Positions 8,675 through 18,285 of a stretch of 64,000 bases of DNA are shown here, piece by piece. The translations under genes were made by a program, and so were the position numbers. Origin of the DNA: Bacteroidota bacterium (GTDB lineage: Bacteria > Bacteroidota > Bacteroidia > Bacteroidales > VadinHA17); the NCBI GenBank assembly GCA_016718875.1, contig JADKBL010000017.1:1-64000 (forward strand), given 5' to 3'. Numbering within the stretch: the first letter of the stretch is position 1; each line of letters begins with the position of its first letter. A model generated the notes under the pieces. That model was not told the DNA's origin. It ran no database searches and saw only the letters and a program-made list of their open reading frames with translations.

Positions 8675-10738
8675 ATGAAGCAAATCATAATTCAGGTTTT
8701 ATGTTTTTTGGTGCTTCTCATCAACGGATGCGGTGATAAGAATAAAGGTAAAAATAGTACTCATGGCTCTGTAACTGATAGTCTTCCTGATATACTTGCA
8801 GAAAATCACTCTGATCTCATTTACGCGAACATGAGGTATGAAGCAGCCTTGAAATTTGCTCAGCATGTCCTGCCTCTAGGTCCGGAAGAACTGATAAAGT
8901 ACAAAATCGAACTGAGGAAAAAAATAATTGAAAAGGCCGGAATTATTATTGACCACGATCTGCCTCTGGAGATGAAAGAGACCGGTTCTGTAAAAATGGA
9001 TGGTTACACTGTTAAGAATATTGTATTTCAAACACGTCCCGGAGTATTTGCTACAGCAAACCTTTATATTCCTGAAGGACAGGGACCTTTTCCCGGAGTA
9101 ATCAATATGCTTGGACACTGGAGGAAAGGGAAAATTGATGCAACAGGTCCTCAGGCAGTGGGACATTCACTTGCATCAAACGGATATGTTTGTCTTACAG
9201 TCGATCCATGGGGGGCAGGTGAGCGGACCACAACCCATGGTGATTTTGAATACCATGGTTCCAATCTGGGTGCATCACTCATGAATATAGGAGAAAGTCT
9301 TCTTGGAGTGCAGGTTTCCGACAACATGAGAGGAGTTGATATGCTGTGTTCTTTGCCGCAGGTTGATCCAAAAAGGATTGGAGCAACCGGGGCCAGCGGT
9401 GGAGGCAATCAGACAATGTGGCTGTCGGCTGTTGATGAAAGGATTAAGGCCTCGGTGCCTGTTGTGAGTGTCGGATCATTTGAATCATATATTATGAGAT
9501 CGAATTGCATTTGTGAACTGCTAATAGACGGATTTACATTTACCGAAGAGTCAGGCATACTTGTTCTTGCTAATGCTCCGATGATGATAAATCACTCCAG
9601 GGACGATAATCCTACATTCTTTCCGTCCGAAATGCTTAGGAGCTATTCAAACGCAAAGAAGGCATTTGCAGCAGCCGGGGTGGAAAATAGTATTTCATAT
9701 ACGATTGTTGATCAGCCGCATGGTTATATGACTGAGGACAGGGAGGCAATGCTGGGATGGTTTGGTCTGCACCTTAAAAATGAAGGTAACGGGTCACCTG
9801 TTAAAGAAAAGTCATTCACACAGCTTCCTGAAGAAAAACTTATGGTATTTCCATCAGGTCAGCGTGATAAGAATGTTGTATCAACTGATCAGTATTGTTT
9901 AATGCGCGGTACCTTACTGAAAGAAAAATTCATGAATTCAGGTACGATCAATGCCGAAAAGAAAAGGTCTGAGTTGAAAGAAATACTTCGTTCAGGCACA
10001 CCTCTTGAAGTTGTAAAAGTCAATAATATTCCTTCAAAATCGGGATGGGAACGTCTGACAATTGAAACATCAGATAAAACATTAATTCCTCTTTTACTAA
10101 AAGAACCCGGCGGAAAAGAGTCAGTCTATACAATATTGTGTAATTCCGGAGGGAAGGACTCAATACCTCTCTCACTTATAGAAGAATACAGGAGTAAGGG
10201 CGAAGGGATTGTTGTTGTCGACCTTAGAGGAGTAGGTGAACAATCTTCTTCTGCTTCAAAACAATATGACGATATCGGGGCCTTGCATACACTATCACGG
10301 GCGGAACTCTGGCTGGGTCATTCAATTATGGGAGAATGGGTCAGGGAACTCAACCTTATTGCCCGATACCTTGCTTCTGATCTGAAAGCCACAAAGGTGA
10401 ATATCGACGGAACAAAGGAGGCAGGCCTGGCAGCTCTTTTTCTTGCTGCAACTGATGGTAACGTAAAAAATGTTATTCTAAGAAAGTCTCCGGTAAGCTA
10501 TGTATTCGATAATCGTGCAAATATTGATTTCTTCGGCATGGGTATTCATCTTCCAGGTTTTCTTGTTTGGGGTGATGTTTCACTGGCAGCCGCGCTTACC
10601 GGCAGTAATATTACATTTGTTGAACCTCTCACAATGTCAGGAGGTAGTCCAGGTGAAAATCAGCTAAAAGCAATCCAGGATGAATATGCAAGGGTGCGTC
10701 AGAGGACAGGCATGGAAGGCAGAACAGAATTCAAATAG
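8675..10738 (+). CDS. Alpha/beta-hydrolase lipoprotein, acetyl xylan esterase-like
   Basis: This protein of 687 residues has a lipobox (LINGC). The first half is a full alpha/beta-hydrolase domain of the acetyl xylan esterase/dienelactone hydrolase type: oxyanion region NMLGHWRKGK, nucleophile Ser in GATGASGGGNQT and catalytic His in DQPHGYMTED. The second half (from about residue 420) looks like a degenerate repeat of the fold, with GEGIVVVDLRGVGEQ but no clear nucleophile elbow. It probably removes acyl groups from glycans outside the cytoplasm. The aldo/keto reductase gene begins 3 bp after its stop. Confidence 0.75.
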   Translation: MKQIIIQVLCFLVLLINGCGDKNKGKNSTHGSVTDSLPDILAENHSDLIYANMRYEAALKFAQHVLPLGPEELIKYKIELRKKIIEKAGIIIDHDLPLEMKETGSVKMDGYTVKNIVFQTRPGVFATANLYIPEGQGPFPGVINMLGHWRKGKIDATGPQAVGHSLASNGYVCLTVDPWGAGERTTTHGDFEYHGSNLGASLMNIGESLLGVQVSDNMRGVDMLCSLPQVDPKRIGATGASGGGNQTMWLSAVDERIKASVPVVSVGSFESYIMRSNCICELLIDGFTFTEESGILVLANAPMMINHSRDDNPTFFPSEMLRSYSNAKKAFAAAGVENSISYTIVDQPHGYMTEDREAMLGWFGLHLKNEGNGSPVKEKSFTQLPEEKLMVFPSGQRDKNVVSTDQYCLMRGTLLKEKFMNSGTINAEKKRSELKEILRSGTPLEVVKVNNIPSKSGWERLTIETSDKTLIPLLLKEPGGKESVYTILCNSGGKDSIPLSLIEEYRSKGEGIVVVDLRGVGEQSSSASKQYDDIGALHTLSRAELWLGHSIMGEWVRELNLIARYLASDLKATKVNIDGTKEAGLAALFLAATDGNVKNVILRKSPVSYVFDNRANIDFFGMGIHLPGFLVWGDVSLAAALTGSNITFVEPLTMSGGSPGENQLKAIQDEYARVRQRTGMEGRTEFK

Positions 10739-10741
10739 TAA

Positions 10742-11786
10742 ATGAATTACTCTGAAATTAAAAACACCGGGATCAAGATCCCGGCTATTATCTTTGGAAC
10801 AAGCGCCCTTGGTAACCTGTACAGATCTCTTGAAAAAAAAACCAAGATGGCTATTGTCAGGGAAAGCCTCAATTCAATTGACGGACCAGTTGTTTTTGAT
10901 ACTGCTGGCAAGTATGGAGCAGGGCTGGCCCTGGAAGAACTCGGAAGAATACTGAATGAATTTGATGTATTACCTGGAAAAGTACTGATAAGCAATAAAC
11001 TAGGATGGCTTCGAACGGAGCTTATTGAAGATGAACCAACTTTTGAAAAAGGGTGTTTGGAAAGAGATAAAATTTGATGCACGGCAGGAGATAAGTAAAG
11101 ACGGAATTATCCGCTGCCTTGAGCAGGGAAACCAGCTTCTTGGTGAAAGATATCGCCCCGGGTTGCTTTCCGTACATGATCCGGATGAATACCTTGCACA
11201 GGCAATGGATGACATGGGCCTGAGAAAGAAACTATTTAATGATATCATTGAAGCTTATAAAACACTTTTTGAAATCAGGAAAAAAGATGGATCTATTGCA
11301 ATAGGCGTAGGGGCAAAAGACTGGAAAACAATCCGGGAGATCACTGAACATATTAATCTTGACTGGATAATGATAGCCAACAGTCTTACACTCTACAGTC
11401 ATCCTGATGAACTGGTCAGATTCATGTCAGACCAGAAAGATAAAGGTGTAACCATCATAAATTCAGCAGTTTTTAATGGTGGATTCCTTCTGGGAAGTGA
11501 TTATTTTAACTATCGGCCAATGGACAGGAAAAATTATGAGGACCTGAAAGTGTTTAAGTGGAGGGAATCCTTTTTTAAAATATGTGAAGAGTTCAGGGTA
11601 AGACCTTCGCATGCCTGTATTCAATTTGGCAGAAGTCATCCGGCAGTCTCCTCAATTGCATTAAATACTTCAAATCCGGATCATGTGAAAAGAAATGTTT
11701 TTGAGGTGGAGAATGAAGTTCCTTCCGGATTTTTTTCAGCTATGAAGGAGAAAGGTCTTATTAATAAAAATTATTCATTTGTATAA
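10742..11786 (+). pseudogene. Aldo/keto reductase, L-fucose (D-threo-aldose) 1-dehydrogenase type, frameshifted
   Basis: This cytosolic NAD(P)-dependent aldose dehydrogenase of the AKR superfamily would oxidise L-fucose or a related aldose to its lactone. The N-terminal barrel strand FGTSALGNLYR, the Asp-Tyr pair in VFDTAGKYGAGLALEELG, the Lys in LISNKLGW and the SVHDPDEYL strand are all present. One extra base in the GAAAAAGGGTG run (11046-11053) breaks the frame; without it the protein reads PTFEKGVWKEIKFD, about 347 residues in all. It sits directly upstream of a zinc alcohol dehydrogenase and a lactonase, which supports a non-phosphorylative fucose route. Assignment to fucose and not another 6-deoxy sugar is inference. 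Confidence 0.8.
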
Positions 11787-11797
11787 AATATTACATT

Positions 11798-12853
11798 ATG
11801 GAAACTATGAATGCTGCAGTACTTGAAGAATACAGGCGATTTAACTGGAAAAAAGTTAATCAGCCTGAAATTGCTGATAATGAGGCGCTTGTTAAAGTTG
11901 CTTTTGCGGGAATCTGTGGAAGCGATCAGCATATCTTTAAAGGAGAGTTTCATCCGCGGACTACGATCCCTTTTATTCCCGGCCACGAGTTTGCAGGAAC
12001 CATTATAGCTACAGGACCAAATGTTGAGAAGTTCCATATTGGAGATCATGTTGCGGTTGATCCGATAATCTGGTGCGGAAAATGTCCTGCCTGCCTGAGA
12101 CAGCATTATCCTGCATGTTCTTCCCTTAAACTTCTGGGAGTTGATGTTAACGGAGGATTCGGGGAGTATATAAATGTTCCTGAACATATGCTTTACAGGG
12201 TGGATAAATCAATTCCTATTCATCATGCAGCGCTTGTTGAAGTATTGTCAATCGGATTTCATGCCTGCAGGAGAGCAAATGTTCAGAAAGATGATACTGT
12301 TGTTATCTGGGGAGCAGGAAAGGTAGGACAGAGCATACTTCAGGCTGTCCGTACCAAAACTACCAATACAGTAATCATGATTGATATTCTGGATAAGCGG
12401 CTTAACCTTGCGAAATCGCATTATCCCGATATTTTTACTATAAATGCAACAAGGGAAAACCCTGTTGATAGAGTGAAGGAGATAACCGGAGGAAAAGGAG
12501 TTGATGTAGCTGTTGAAGCAGTCGGGCATCATGTTGAAATTGAAGGAAGGGTAAATCCTGTCAGGGGATGCATTCAGAGTATCCGTGGTGCAGGAACAGT
12601 ATGTGTTCTGGGGCTGGGTGATGAGCCTCTTCCTTTGCTTATGAAAGAACTTATCTGGAAAGAAGCAAAAATTGTTGCATCCAGAGTTTCTCATGGTGAA
12701 TTTGCTGAAGCCATTGAAAACCTTGAAAAGGGAACACTTAAGCCTGATGCACTTGTTACAGATGTCCTTAATCCTGCTCAGATCCAGGACGGATTCATGA
12801 TGCTTGAAAATGAACCGGAAAATCATCTCAAAATACTTTTAAAATTTGACTGA
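11798..12853 (+). CDS. Zinc-dependent alcohol dehydrogenase (sugar acid/polyol type)
   Basis: This is a medium-chain dehydrogenase of 351 residues. Catalytic zinc ligands lie in FAGICGSDQH and IPGHEFAG, the structural zinc site is the four-Cys loop CGKCPACLRQHYPAC, and the NAD(P)-binding motif is VIWGAGKVGQS with an acidic end (MIDILDKR) suggesting NAD. It resembles sorbitol/threonine dehydrogenases and enzymes acting on sugar acids. Between an aldose dehydrogenase and a lactonase, a role in oxidising fuconate or a downstream keto-acid intermediate is plausible but unproven. It is preceded by 11 bp and followed by 5 bp to its neighbours. Confidence 0.85.
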   Translation: METMNAAVLEEYRRFNWKKVNQPEIADNEALVKVAFAGICGSDQHIFKGEFHPRTTIPFIPGHEFAGTIIATGPNVEKFHIGDHVAVDPIIWCGKCPACLRQHYPACSSLKLLGVDVNGGFGEYINVPEHMLYRVDKSIPIHHAALVEVLSIGFHACRRANVQKDDTVVIWGAGKVGQSILQAVRTKTTNTVIMIDILDKRLNLAKSHYPDIFTINATRENPVDRVKEITGGKGVDVAVEAVGHHVEIEGRVNPVRGCIQSIRGAGTVCVLGLGDEPLPLLMKELIWKEAKIVASRVSHGEFAEAIENLEKGTLKPDALVTDVLNPAQIQDGFMMLENEPENHLKILLKFD

Positions 12854-12858
12854 TCATT

Positions 12859-13695
12859 ATGCGGATAGATGCCCACCAGCATTTCTGGAAATACAACACT
12901 TCTGATTATTCATGGATTTCAGATCAGATGGAAGTACTGAAAAGAGATTTTCTTCCAGACAATCTGTTTCAGGAACTAAAGGGTGTTAATTTTGACGGAT
13001 CAATTGCTGTGCAGGCCCGGCAAAGTCTTGAAGAGACCAGGTGGCTTCTCGGAATCGCTGCAAAACATGAATTTGTTAGAGGAGTTGTTGGCTGGATCGA
13101 CCTGTGTTCAGAGGATTCAGAGAAACAGTTAGATGAATTTACAGAAAACAGGAAGTTTGCGGGAGTAAGACATGTTCTTCAGGATGAACCTGACGACCGG
13201 TTCATGCTGAGCGATTCTTTCCTGAAAGGATTAGATATTCTTGGCAAATATAATATTGTATATGAGATACTTATTCTGCCAAAACACCTTGCAATTGCAG
13301 ATAAGCTTGTCGAGCGTTATCCCGGACAGAAGTTTGTTCTTGACCACATTGCGAAACCATTAATAAAGGATGGAATTATTTCTCCATGGAAGGAGGAAAT
13401 ACAAAAACTTGCCAGACATCCTAACCTCTCCTGCAAACTGTCAGGTATGGTAACTGAGGCTGATTGGAAAGTCTGGAAAACGGAAGATTTTGTACCCTAT
13501 CTTGATGTGGTATTTGAGGCATTTGGTCCTTCCCGGCTTATGATCGGATCAGACTGGCCTGTTTGTACAGTCTCCTCCACATATAATAAAACTATGAACC
13601 TTGTAATTGATTATATAAAGAACTTTAGTCAGACCGACAGGGATATGATTATGGGTAATAATGCAATGAGGATATATAAACTTCAAATTCCTTAG
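12859..13695 (+). CDS. L-fuconolactonase/L-rhamnonolactonase-type amidohydrolase
   Basis: This COG3618 amidohydrolase of 278 residues would open sugar-acid lactones to the free acid. The family signature MRIDAHQHFWKY is at the N-terminus, with FVLDHIAKP (metal/His strand) and the C-terminal MIGSDWPVC that supplies the last Asp. It has no signal peptide and so is cytosolic, as expected for the step after the aldose dehydrogenase two genes upstream. Together they would convert L-fucose to L-fuconate. The dehydratase and cleavage steps of the pathway are not in the window. Confidence 0.85.
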   Translation: MRIDAHQHFWKYNTSDYSWISDQMEVLKRDFLPDNLFQELKGVNFDGSIAVQARQSLEETRWLLGIAAKHEFVRGVVGWIDLCSEDSEKQLDEFTENRKFAGVRHVLQDEPDDRFMLSDSFLKGLDILGKYNIVYEILILPKHLAIADKLVERYPGQKFVLDHIAKPLIKDGIISPWKEEIQKLARHPNLSCKLSGMVTEADWKVWKTEDFVPYLDVVFEAFGPSRLMIGSDWPVCTVSSTYNKTMNLVIDYIKNFSQTDRDMIMGNNAMRIYKLQIP

Positions 13696-13700
13696 AAGAA

Positions 13701-15101
13701 ATGAAAAAATGGAAGAACCATCGTATGATGCTGCTCCTGGCTCTCATGATTTTGCTGATTATTCAGAACCAGAATTTATTGAGCAACTCCACTTTACATG
13801 AAGAAGGAAACTCAATAAAACTTCAAATCTCTGTATTTGATATTGACGCAACACCAACTGTGGGGAGCCATATGGCCTACAATCCGGTTAAAAATACCTG
13901 GGATATGGGGCTCAGGGCCAGAGGTATAGTGCTGACAGGTTCAGGAAAGCCGATTGTATTGTGTTCTGTTGACTGGATTGGGATTGGCAATGACAGTCAG
14001 GATGAATTTAAAAGAGTGCTTGGAGATGCAGCTGGCACCACTCCTGATAGGGTGGCGGTTCATACTATTCACCAGCATGATGCTCCCATCTGTGATTTTG
14101 GAGCTGAGAAATACCTCTTGTCCAAAGGATTAAATCCAATGAGCTTCGAAAGTTCTTTCACTAGGAAAATAATGTACCAGCTTGCTGATGCAATTAAATC
14201 AGCCATGAAAGTTCAGCAGCCTGTAACTCATATAGGTATGGGAGAAGCCGATGTATATAAAGTGGCTTCCAACAGAAGAATTGCAGGCCCGGATGGAAAG
14301 ATTAAGGCAACCCGTTATACTACCACGAAAGATTCAGCATTAAGGGCAGAACCGGAAGGATTGATTGATCCGAAAGTATCTGTGATAAGTTTCTGGAACG
14401 GAGAGAAGTCTCTTGCAGTTTTAAGTTATTATGCCTGTCATCCTCAGAGTTACTATCTTACAGGTCTGCCAAATCCTGATTATCCGGGTATTGCCAGGTT
14501 TTACAGGCAACTGGCTGTTCCCGATGCCCTTCATGTTCATTTCAATGGTGCGGGAGGAGACCTTGGTGCCGGAAAATACAACGATGGTTCAAAGGAGAAC
14601 AGAGGGATCCTTGCTGAACGACTTGCCGATGGTATGAAAAGGGCATGGGAAGCAACCAGAAAAGAGCCTGTTACAGCAGGATCAGTTACCTGGAGTGTTG
14701 AACCGGTTTCTCTGCCACCGGCCATATTATCTGAAAATTTTGATGAAGATCTCAAGGCAAAAGGTACTGATGCTATTTTCCTTACCAATTCAATTCCAAA
14801 AATTATGTGGCTTGAAAGATGCAAACAGGGAAGGAAGATAGATGTCACCTGTCTCTCAATAGGGCACTCAAGGATACTGCATCTTCCGGGCGAACTTATG
14901 GTGGAATTTCAGCTTGCCGCAAAAGCTGAACGGCGCGATCTGTTTGTTGTGATGGCTGCCTATGGAGATTATGGTCCGGAATATATTTGTACTGATGCAG
15001 CTTATGTTGAAGGAGGCTATGAGGCCAGTGGAGCTTCAGGCGTTGCTCCTGGTTCAGAAAAGGTCGTTAAGGATGCCATAAAAAAACTTCTCAGGAAGTA
15101 A
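13701..15101 (+). CDS. Ceramidase-like exported hydrolase, paralogue 1
   Basis: A signal-anchor-like hydrophobic N-terminus (LLLALMILLIIQ) precedes a domain related to neutral/alkaline ceramidase N-terminal domains, 466 residues. Visible family landmarks are VLCSVDWIGIG, the metal-site-like VHTIHQHDAPICDFG, the CHPQSYYLTGLPNPDYPG loop and FNGAGGDLGAGKY. The His pattern differs from the usual HTHSGP of ceramidases. Bacterial homologues outside true ceramidases have no settled substrate and commonly sit in glycan clusters. The next gene is a diverged paralogue 63 bp downstream. Confidence 0.65.
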   Translation: MKKWKNHRMMLLLALMILLIIQNQNLLSNSTLHEEGNSIKLQISVFDIDATPTVGSHMAYNPVKNTWDMGLRARGIVLTGSGKPIVLCSVDWIGIGNDSQDEFKRVLGDAAGTTPDRVAVHTIHQHDAPICDFGAEKYLLSKGLNPMSFESSFTRKIMYQLADAIKSAMKVQQPVTHIGMGEADVYKVASNRRIAGPDGKIKATRYTTTKDSALRAEPEGLIDPKVSVISFWNGEKSLAVLSYYACHPQSYYLTGLPNPDYPGIARFYRQLAVPDALHVHFNGAGGDLGAGKYNDGSKENRGILAERLADGMKRAWEATRKEPVTAGSVTWSVEPVSLPPAILSENFDEDLKAKGTDAIFLTNSIPKIMWLERCKQGRKIDVTCLSIGHSRILHLPGELMVEFQLAAKAERRDLFVVMAAYGDYGPEYICTDAAYVEGGYEASGASGVAPGSEKVVKDAIKKLLRK

Positions 15102-15164
15102 CATTATCCCATAATTTACTACATTTAGGGAGTATTCCGGAATTATTCCTTAAATATTGACAGG

Positions 15165-16556
15165 ATGAAAAACAGAGTTCTGTTCTCGGTTCTTTTATTA
15201 TTAATCGTTTCTTATTGTTTTACCGGCAGTTATATCAGCGGACAGCCATCATCCGGGAAAGGATGGAAAGCAGGTCTTGCGCGGACGGTAATTACTCCGA
15301 AGGAGCCAATGTGGATGGCCGGTTATGCTTCACGCGATCATGAATCGGAAGGTGTACTTACAGATCTGTGGATCAAGGTTCTGGCAATTCAGGACGCAAA
15401 AGGGAAAAAGGCTGTCCTTATAACATCTGATCTTCTGGGCTTCCCGGCAAAAATGTCCGATAATATCCGTAATCAGTTAGCTGTAAAATACGGACTTACA
15501 CGCTCACAGATTATTCTCAGTTGCTCACATACCCATACAGGACCGGTACTCGATGGTGCGCTGTATGATATCTATCCTCTTGATGCACATAAGCGGGAGG
15601 TTATCAGAAACTATTCGTCAAACCTTGAAAAAAAGATAGTTGAGTTGACCGGAGAAGCTCTCAGCAAAATGGCTCCGGCAAAAATTTTCTCGCAGAACGG
15701 GGTAACAAGGTTCCAGGTAAACAGGCGTAACAATACCGAAGCAACTATTAACCAGGCAAATGACCTGAAGGGACCGAATGATTATGCAGTACCGGTGCTC
15801 AAGGTTACTGACCGGGAGAATAATTTGATAGCTGTGGCATTCGGATATTCTTGTCATGCAACAGTGCTCAATTTTTATCTCTATTCAGGTGATTATCCGG
15901 GCTTTGCTCAGCTGGAACTGGAAAAACTATATCCCAGTACCACAGCCATGTTCTTCCAGGGAGCAGGAGCTGATCAGAACCCACTTCCGCGCCGGACGGT
16001 CCCGCTTGCAAAACAATACGGCAAAGAACTCGCTGCCGCGGTAGACAGGGTTTTAAATGAGGATATGAAGGAGCTTGAACCTTCATTGTCAACAGCATAT
16101 TCTGAGGTTGATCTTAAGTTTGCAGCTCCCCCTTCAAAAGAAGAGCTCATAAAAATAGAAAATGAGGCAAAGGGATTTGAGAAGAGCTGGGCTACAAACC
16201 AGCTTAAGTATCTTAAAAATAACGGCCACCTGCTTTCATCATACCCATATCCGCTGCAGGTTTGGAAATTAGGGGACCAGCCCATAATGTCATTTGGAGG
16301 AGAACTGGTTGTTGAGTATGCCCTTGAAATGAAGAAAATATTCGGGCCTGAAACATTTATAATCGGATATGCCAATGAGGATATGGCATATATTCCTTCA
16401 GAGACCATTCTGCAGGAAGGAGGATATGAAGGGGAATCATCGATGAGAGTATACGGGTTGCCCGGTAAATGGGAGACCGGTATTGAAGCTTCCATAATAA
16501 ATGAAATGAAGAGACTGGCTGCAAAAGCAGGAGTTAAGGAGGTTGCAGCAAAATAG
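15165..16556 (+). CDS. Neutral/alkaline ceramidase-like exported hydrolase, paralogue 2
   Basis: This 463-residue protein has a cleavable signal peptide and an N-terminal ceramidase fold closer to the family norm than its upstream paralogue. It has ARTVITPKEPMWMAGYA, VLITSDLLGFP, the zinc-site motif LSCSHTHTGPV, FGYSCHATVLNF and FQGAGADQNPLPR. The C-terminal Ig-like domain of true ceramidases appears short or missing. A role in sphingolipid hydrolysis is not implied; an amide or ester in a glycoconjugate is equally possible. The following amidohydrolase starts 1 bp after its stop codon. Confidence 0.75.
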   Translation: MKNRVLFSVLLLLIVSYCFTGSYISGQPSSGKGWKAGLARTVITPKEPMWMAGYASRDHESEGVLTDLWIKVLAIQDAKGKKAVLITSDLLGFPAKMSDNIRNQLAVKYGLTRSQIILSCSHTHTGPVLDGALYDIYPLDAHKREVIRNYSSNLEKKIVELTGEALSKMAPAKIFSQNGVTRFQVNRRNNTEATINQANDLKGPNDYAVPVLKVTDRENNLIAVAFGYSCHATVLNFYLYSGDYPGFAQLELEKLYPSTTAMFFQGAGADQNPLPRRTVPLAKQYGKELAAAVDRVLNEDMKELEPSLSTAYSEVDLKFAAPPSKEELIKIENEAKGFEKSWATNQLKYLKNNGHLLSSYPYPLQVWKLGDQPIMSFGGELVVEYALEMKKIFGPETFIIGYANEDMAYIPSETILQEGGYEGESSMRVYGLPGKWETGIEASIINEMKRLAAKAGVKEVAAK

Positions 16557-16557
16557 A

Positions 16558-17485
16558 ATGGAAATAATGAACAGGAGGAGTTTCTGTGCAAATACTGCTC
16601 TCTCTGCAGCAGGTATAATGCTGGGTGCGGGGCAGATTGAAAATGCGGATAATTATCCTCACTCTGATTCATCCTATAATATCATTAAGGAGGCAGCTAA
16701 ATTCAGGAAGATCGATTCACACATGCACATTAACCTGGCATTGGATTCAGGTCCGGCTGCACAGATAGACATAGCCGACAGGCTTAGGAATCAATAAGTT
16801 AGTGGCATCAAAACCGGTTACTTTGCCTGACAGGCCTTTTCAGGATTATATTGATAATAACAATGAGATCCTGAGAGCAATGAAGCTATATCCCGACAGA
16901 TTTCTGGGTCAGTTTACAATTAACCCGGTTTATGCAAGGGAATCGCTTGAAGAGATAAAACGATGCGTTGGTTCGGGTATGTCGGGGCTGAAAATATATT
17001 ATGAAGTAAAGATCAATAATCCGCTCTACTATCCTGTCATTGAGAAGATGGCCGATCTTAAAATGGTGATTCTAATACACTCTTATTCGGGGATCGGGCG
17101 TGGAGGATACAGAACCAAATATGGTAATCTCTACCCAAATGAATCGACTCCTGAGGATTTTGCCGATATTGCATCAAGGTATCCGGAGGCTATATTTCAG
17201 TTTGCACACATTGGTGCCGGGTGCGACTGGCAGTATGAATGCAAAATTCTGAAGGATTTTCCCAATATCTATGTTGATGTCTCGGGAAGTAATAATGAGG
17301 CCGGAATGATCGATTATGCAATAAATTATCTTGGAGAGGACAGGCTTCTTTATGGAAGTGATAATTCTTATTACCAGAGTATCGGAAATATCCTTTCATC
17401 TGATCTGACTGATGCCCAGAGGCAAAAGATCTTTTTTGGAAATTATAATAAATTGTTAATTAAGGGAGGGTTCAATGCTGATTGA
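16558..17485 (+). pseudogene. Tat-exported amidohydrolase, frameshifted
   Basis: This is an amidohydrolase-2 family TIM barrel with a twin-arginine signal (NRRSFCANTALSAAG). The metal-binding start is KIDSHMHINLAL. Later landmarks are GMSGLKIYYEV, MVILIHSYSG, FQFAHIGAGCDW and LLYGSDNSYY. One extra base at the CTTAGG stretch (about 16784) breaks the frame; without it the protein reads ADRLGINKLVASKPVTLPD, about 308 residues. The start could be 16558 or the ATG at 16567. The gene overlaps the next amidohydrolase by 11 bp, so the two were probably translated together. Confidence 0.75.
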
Positions 17486-18260
17486 TATCAATGCTCATGT
17501 CGGCCACTGGCCATTTAAGAAGATGAAGTACAATACATGTACATCTCTGCTTGAAAGGATGGATAAATTCAATGTGGAGATTTCGGTAGTAAGCAATCTC
17601 AATGGAATTTTCTATAAGGATACACAATCTGCCAATGAAGAATTGTTTGAAGAGCTGAAATCTGATAAAAAATTTTCAAACCGTTTCATTCCCTTCGCAG
17701 TACTTAATCCTATCTATGCAGGCTGGAATAATGATCTTAATACCTGTGCTGATAAATACGGAATGAAAGGGATTTGCCTTTATCCGCTATATCACGATTA
17801 TGAAATTACCGATCCGTCATGCATTGAGCTTGTGAAAAGAGCCCGCGATAAAGGATTGATTGTAGTGTTCACCCATCGGATTGTCGATTCGAGGCAGAGA
17901 TCCTGGATGGATATTTCCAAAGAATGGACAATGAAGGATATCATGCCAATAATAAGGGAAGTCAGGGATGCAAAATACTTCATTGCGAATCCTGCAAACA
18001 GCATGAATATGGAAGTGTCTGATAATGAGATTCTTAAAAACATTGATTTACTGATAGATACATCAGGCAGGTCGCTTTCGAATCCCGGTGAAATGATAAA
18101 AAAACTGGGGAAAGAGAAGTTTGCCTTCGGAACACATTCACCGATACTCGATTACCTTACTGGTCTGTTACGTATAGAATCACTGAGACCTGATGAGGCA
18201 GATGAGGCAACAAAGGAACTTATCAGGTCAGGCAATGCAAAAAGGTTATTAGGAATTTGA
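17475..18260 (+). CDS. Amidohydrolase-family TIM-barrel protein
   Basis: This 261-residue protein begins directly with the barrel strand MLIDINAHVGHWPFKKM and has no signal peptide. Other landmarks are GMKGICLYPLYHDY, LIVVFTHRIVDSR, LIDTSGRSLSN and a C-terminal AFGTHSPILDY in the position of the final metal/acid Asp. The typical His-x-His is replaced by N-A-H, so the metal site is altered. It pairs with the upstream Tat-exported paralogue; one appears exported and one cytosolic. The substrate is unknown. Confidence 0.7.
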   Translation: MLIDINAHVGHWPFKKMKYNTCTSLLERMDKFNVEISVVSNLNGIFYKDTQSANEELFEELKSDKKFSNRFIPFAVLNPIYAGWNNDLNTCADKYGMKGICLYPLYHDYEITDPSCIELVKRARDKGLIVVFTHRIVDSRQRSWMDISKEWTMKDIMPIIREVRDAKYFIANPANSMNMEVSDNEILKNIDLLIDTSGRSLSNPGEMIKKLGKEKFAFGTHSPILDYLTGLLRIESLRPDEADEATKELIRSGNAKRLLGI

Positions 18261-18285
18261 AAAAGATATTTTAAAACCAAAGAGA

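Noticed and set aside
12248..12826. 192-codon minus-strand frame opposite the zinc dehydrogenase
   Set aside because: Antisense shadow of a conserved gene, with Cys/Phe/Ser-rich composition typical of non-coding frames.
15974..16672. 232-codon minus-strand frame opposite the second ceramidase-like gene
   Set aside because: It is antisense to a well-supported gene and has no recognisable domain or start context.
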